From Embiotoca jacksoni (lineage: Eukaryota > Chordata > Actinopteri > Embiotocidae), in contig JAKOON010000018.1 in NCBI GenBank assembly GCA_022577435.1, positions 13,335,428-13,399,427 on the forward strand: a DNA stretch of 64,000 nucleotides. Reading direction: 5' to 3'. This document shows, one piece after another, positions 62,183 through 64,000 of the stretch. Numbering within the stretch: the stretch's first letter is position 1; every line of letters starts with the position of its first letter. A model generated the notes under the pieces. It was given only the letters and a program-made list of their open reading frames with translations. It did no database searches and was not told where the DNA came from. The position numbers and the translations under genes were made by a program.

Positions 62183-62283
62183 AGCATGTGTGTACGTGTG
62201 TGTGCGTGTGTGAGCGTGTGTGCGTGTGCGCGTGTGTGTGTGTGTGTGTGTGCGTGTGTGTGTGCGTGTGTGTGTGTGTGTGT
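62183..62283 (+). repeat. (GT)n compound microsatellite
   Basis: GT with regular GC interruptions. The GC-moderate, non-repetitive stretch before it (62020-62180) has no recognisable exon. Confidence 0.9.
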
Positions 62284-63905
62284 ACAGGACAGCATGTGTG
62301 TTTTTGTGCGAGTTAAGAGAAGAGGGGCAGGAGGCACATCTGTTTCTGATCCCCCAGAAAGCCTTGCTCTCCGGACCTGGAGGTGCTGGCGTGCCTGTGG
62401 AGGACTGAGAGGGAGAGGGAGGAGAGGGAGGAGAGGGCGAGTGAGCGGTCACACGCACACCGTATGTGTCGGGTACGATGGGGTGCGATGTGGCGTGTTT
62501 TACTGCCACCTCCTCCTTCACTTTCCTCTCCTTCTGCGTCCTTCACGTTTTCATTTTTAGGATAAGGCGTTTCCTCCGAGTATCCTCAGGTATATGACTG
62601 AGCCATTTTAGATCTTAAATTCTGTGTCAAAAGTCTTCACAACGGAGTTCGACACATCGGCAGTACGATTATTCACTTATTTGTTGAGCGTTAGATGAGA
62701 AAATTGAAACCACTCGCATGTCTGTATGTTAAATATGAAGCTGCAGCCAGCAGATTGTCAATTGAGCTTAGAACAAAAGGTAAAAAAAACAGCCTGCTTT
62801 GTCTCGCTCGGGACTATTTCTTGGCCATGAAGAGGAACTTTGTTAAGTGTCCGCTAATTATCTGGCATCCTCAAGGGTATATATGGCTTAAACACCGTAA
62901 ATATCACGTATTAATTAGTGCTCCTTAGAGGTGCTGGTCAGCAGACTGAGTTACTTTCAGACAGAGCCAGGCACTTCATCCTACCTTATAATCGGCTGAA
63001 GACCCATCGTTGGTGTGTGATGTAGTGGTTTGAAGCTGTACGTACTTTTGAATGCAACCAGTCAAAGTTGCATACTGTAGTGCAAGAATTAAGGTTTGGT
63101 GTGCGGAGTGCGAATGAAAAAGGTGCTTTTCTCCCTACGACAAGTCAGTGCACCATCAAAAGGATTTCAAAGTTGTTATTTTACGGTTAAATAAGAGCAT
63201 GAAGTAGCTTTGAGTGATTCCAACGTTGATAAAATCACCTTTTTAGTTGCTTTTTGATCATATTTGTAAATTCTGTATCATCAAGCTCTATTTGGCTCCT
63301 ACTAGATATATTCTGTGTAACACATGCATACTTTAATTACATTTACCCAAAATGCAGCCTGACACATGAGAATCAGGGAAATATATGATAACTTTGATAA
63401 TATGACAAAGTTCGAGCTTTGTTTGGCTGCACAATACGAGTGTATGACCTTCCTGCTGGCAGGCTGCTGCTTGATGTGAGAACTGAGGTCAGCAGCTGCT
63501 CTCTATTTCAGTTTTTTAGTGAAAAGATTCTCCTCTTCCCATGACATCTTACCTCTTGCTCTCTGTCCACATTCTTCTTCTGCTCTCCTACATTTGAATA
63601 CTTTGGTCCCTTTTTTTGTTTTTGTTTTGTTTGCTTCCTTGAAATATACCTCAGTTCAGCAAAATGAACACATTCCACATTTTTTTTAATCCACAACTTT
63701 GTGAAAATATCTCATAGCCTCTCTCCTTACTCCTACCCCCCCTTCATTTCTCCTCCTTCCCCCCCCCCTCCTCCTCTGTCCTTGTCTGCGTGGACAAGGT
63801 AAGTTTGAGATGAAACACCACGTCAGTCCTTTGAACAGAGCCTGTAAAACAGGCGCATATTAACGAGCATGACTAACAAGCTGCAGGAATAGCAGAGCTG
63901 GATCA

Positions 63906-63914
63906 CACACACAT

Positions 63915-63957
<43 letters not shown>

Positions 63958-63979
63958 ACACACACACACACACACACAT
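63906..63979 (+). repeat. (CA)n microsatellite
   Basis: Near the right edge of the window; one CCACAC interruption. Confidence 0.95.
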
Positions 63980-64000
63980 AGTCCTACATCATGTCTCCTC

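Larger units (their letters stand above)
55526..64000. other. Gene-poor 8.5 kb downstream of spice1
   Basis: I find no coding exon chain here. The stretch holds tRNA-like and hairpin repeats (55790-57749), C-, CA-, CT- and TA-rich runs (59700-62283, 63906-63979) and AT-rich unique sequence between them. Unique islands such as 57850-58010 and 62690-62940 could be regulatory, but nothing in one sequence can show this. Confidence 0.5.

Noticed and set aside
63770..63805. Good-looking donor (ACAAG|GTAAGT) near the right edge
   Set aside because: The preceding sequence is C/T-rich and gives no conserved peptide, so I cannot tell an exon from chance.

Overview
This window is vertebrate nuclear DNA, almost certainly from a ray-finned (probably percomorph) fish. 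The genes have many short exons split by GT-AG introns. (CA)n/(GT)n microsatellites are very dense. Several interspersed repeats resemble families I recall from fish genomes, and the proteins read as vertebrate orthologues with a fish-like degree of divergence. There are no operons, CRISPR arrays, phage genes or other prokaryotic features. I found no previously undescribed multi-gene system.

Layout. (1) 298-37907, plus strand: 34 coding exons of atp8a2, a P4-ATPase phospholipid flippase. The first ~61 residues lie upstream of the window; the stop codon is inside it. All 34 exons join in frame (3346 coding bases, 1114 complete codons plus the last base of a split codon). The introns hold repeats, including a piggyBac-like hairpin element and one antisense exon-like open frame. 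(2) 41780-47035, minus strand: shisa2, two coding exons, tail-to-tail with atp8a2. ATP8A2 and SHISA2 are also convergent neighbours on human chromosome 13q12, which supports naming the flippase atp8a2. (3) 49471-55525, plus strand: spice1, a centriole/spindle protein, with a TATA-less promoter, one non-coding first exon, 17 coding exons (795 residues) and a polyA signal. It is divergent from shisa2. (4) 55526-64000: I find no gene. The stretch holds tRNA-like sequence, several inverted-repeat elements and long microsatellites.

The three genes act in different processes: phosphatidylserine flipping, ER control of Wnt/FGF receptor maturation, and centriole duplication. I see no functional link beyond chromosomal linkage. 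The less expected items are a GC-AG intron in atp8a2, long GT runs that replace the usual pyrimidine tract at two atp8a2 acceptors, an in-frame 57-bp tandem repeat in spice1, an hAT-like element with a perfect 8-bp target duplication, and the antisense open frame in the largest atp8a2 intron.
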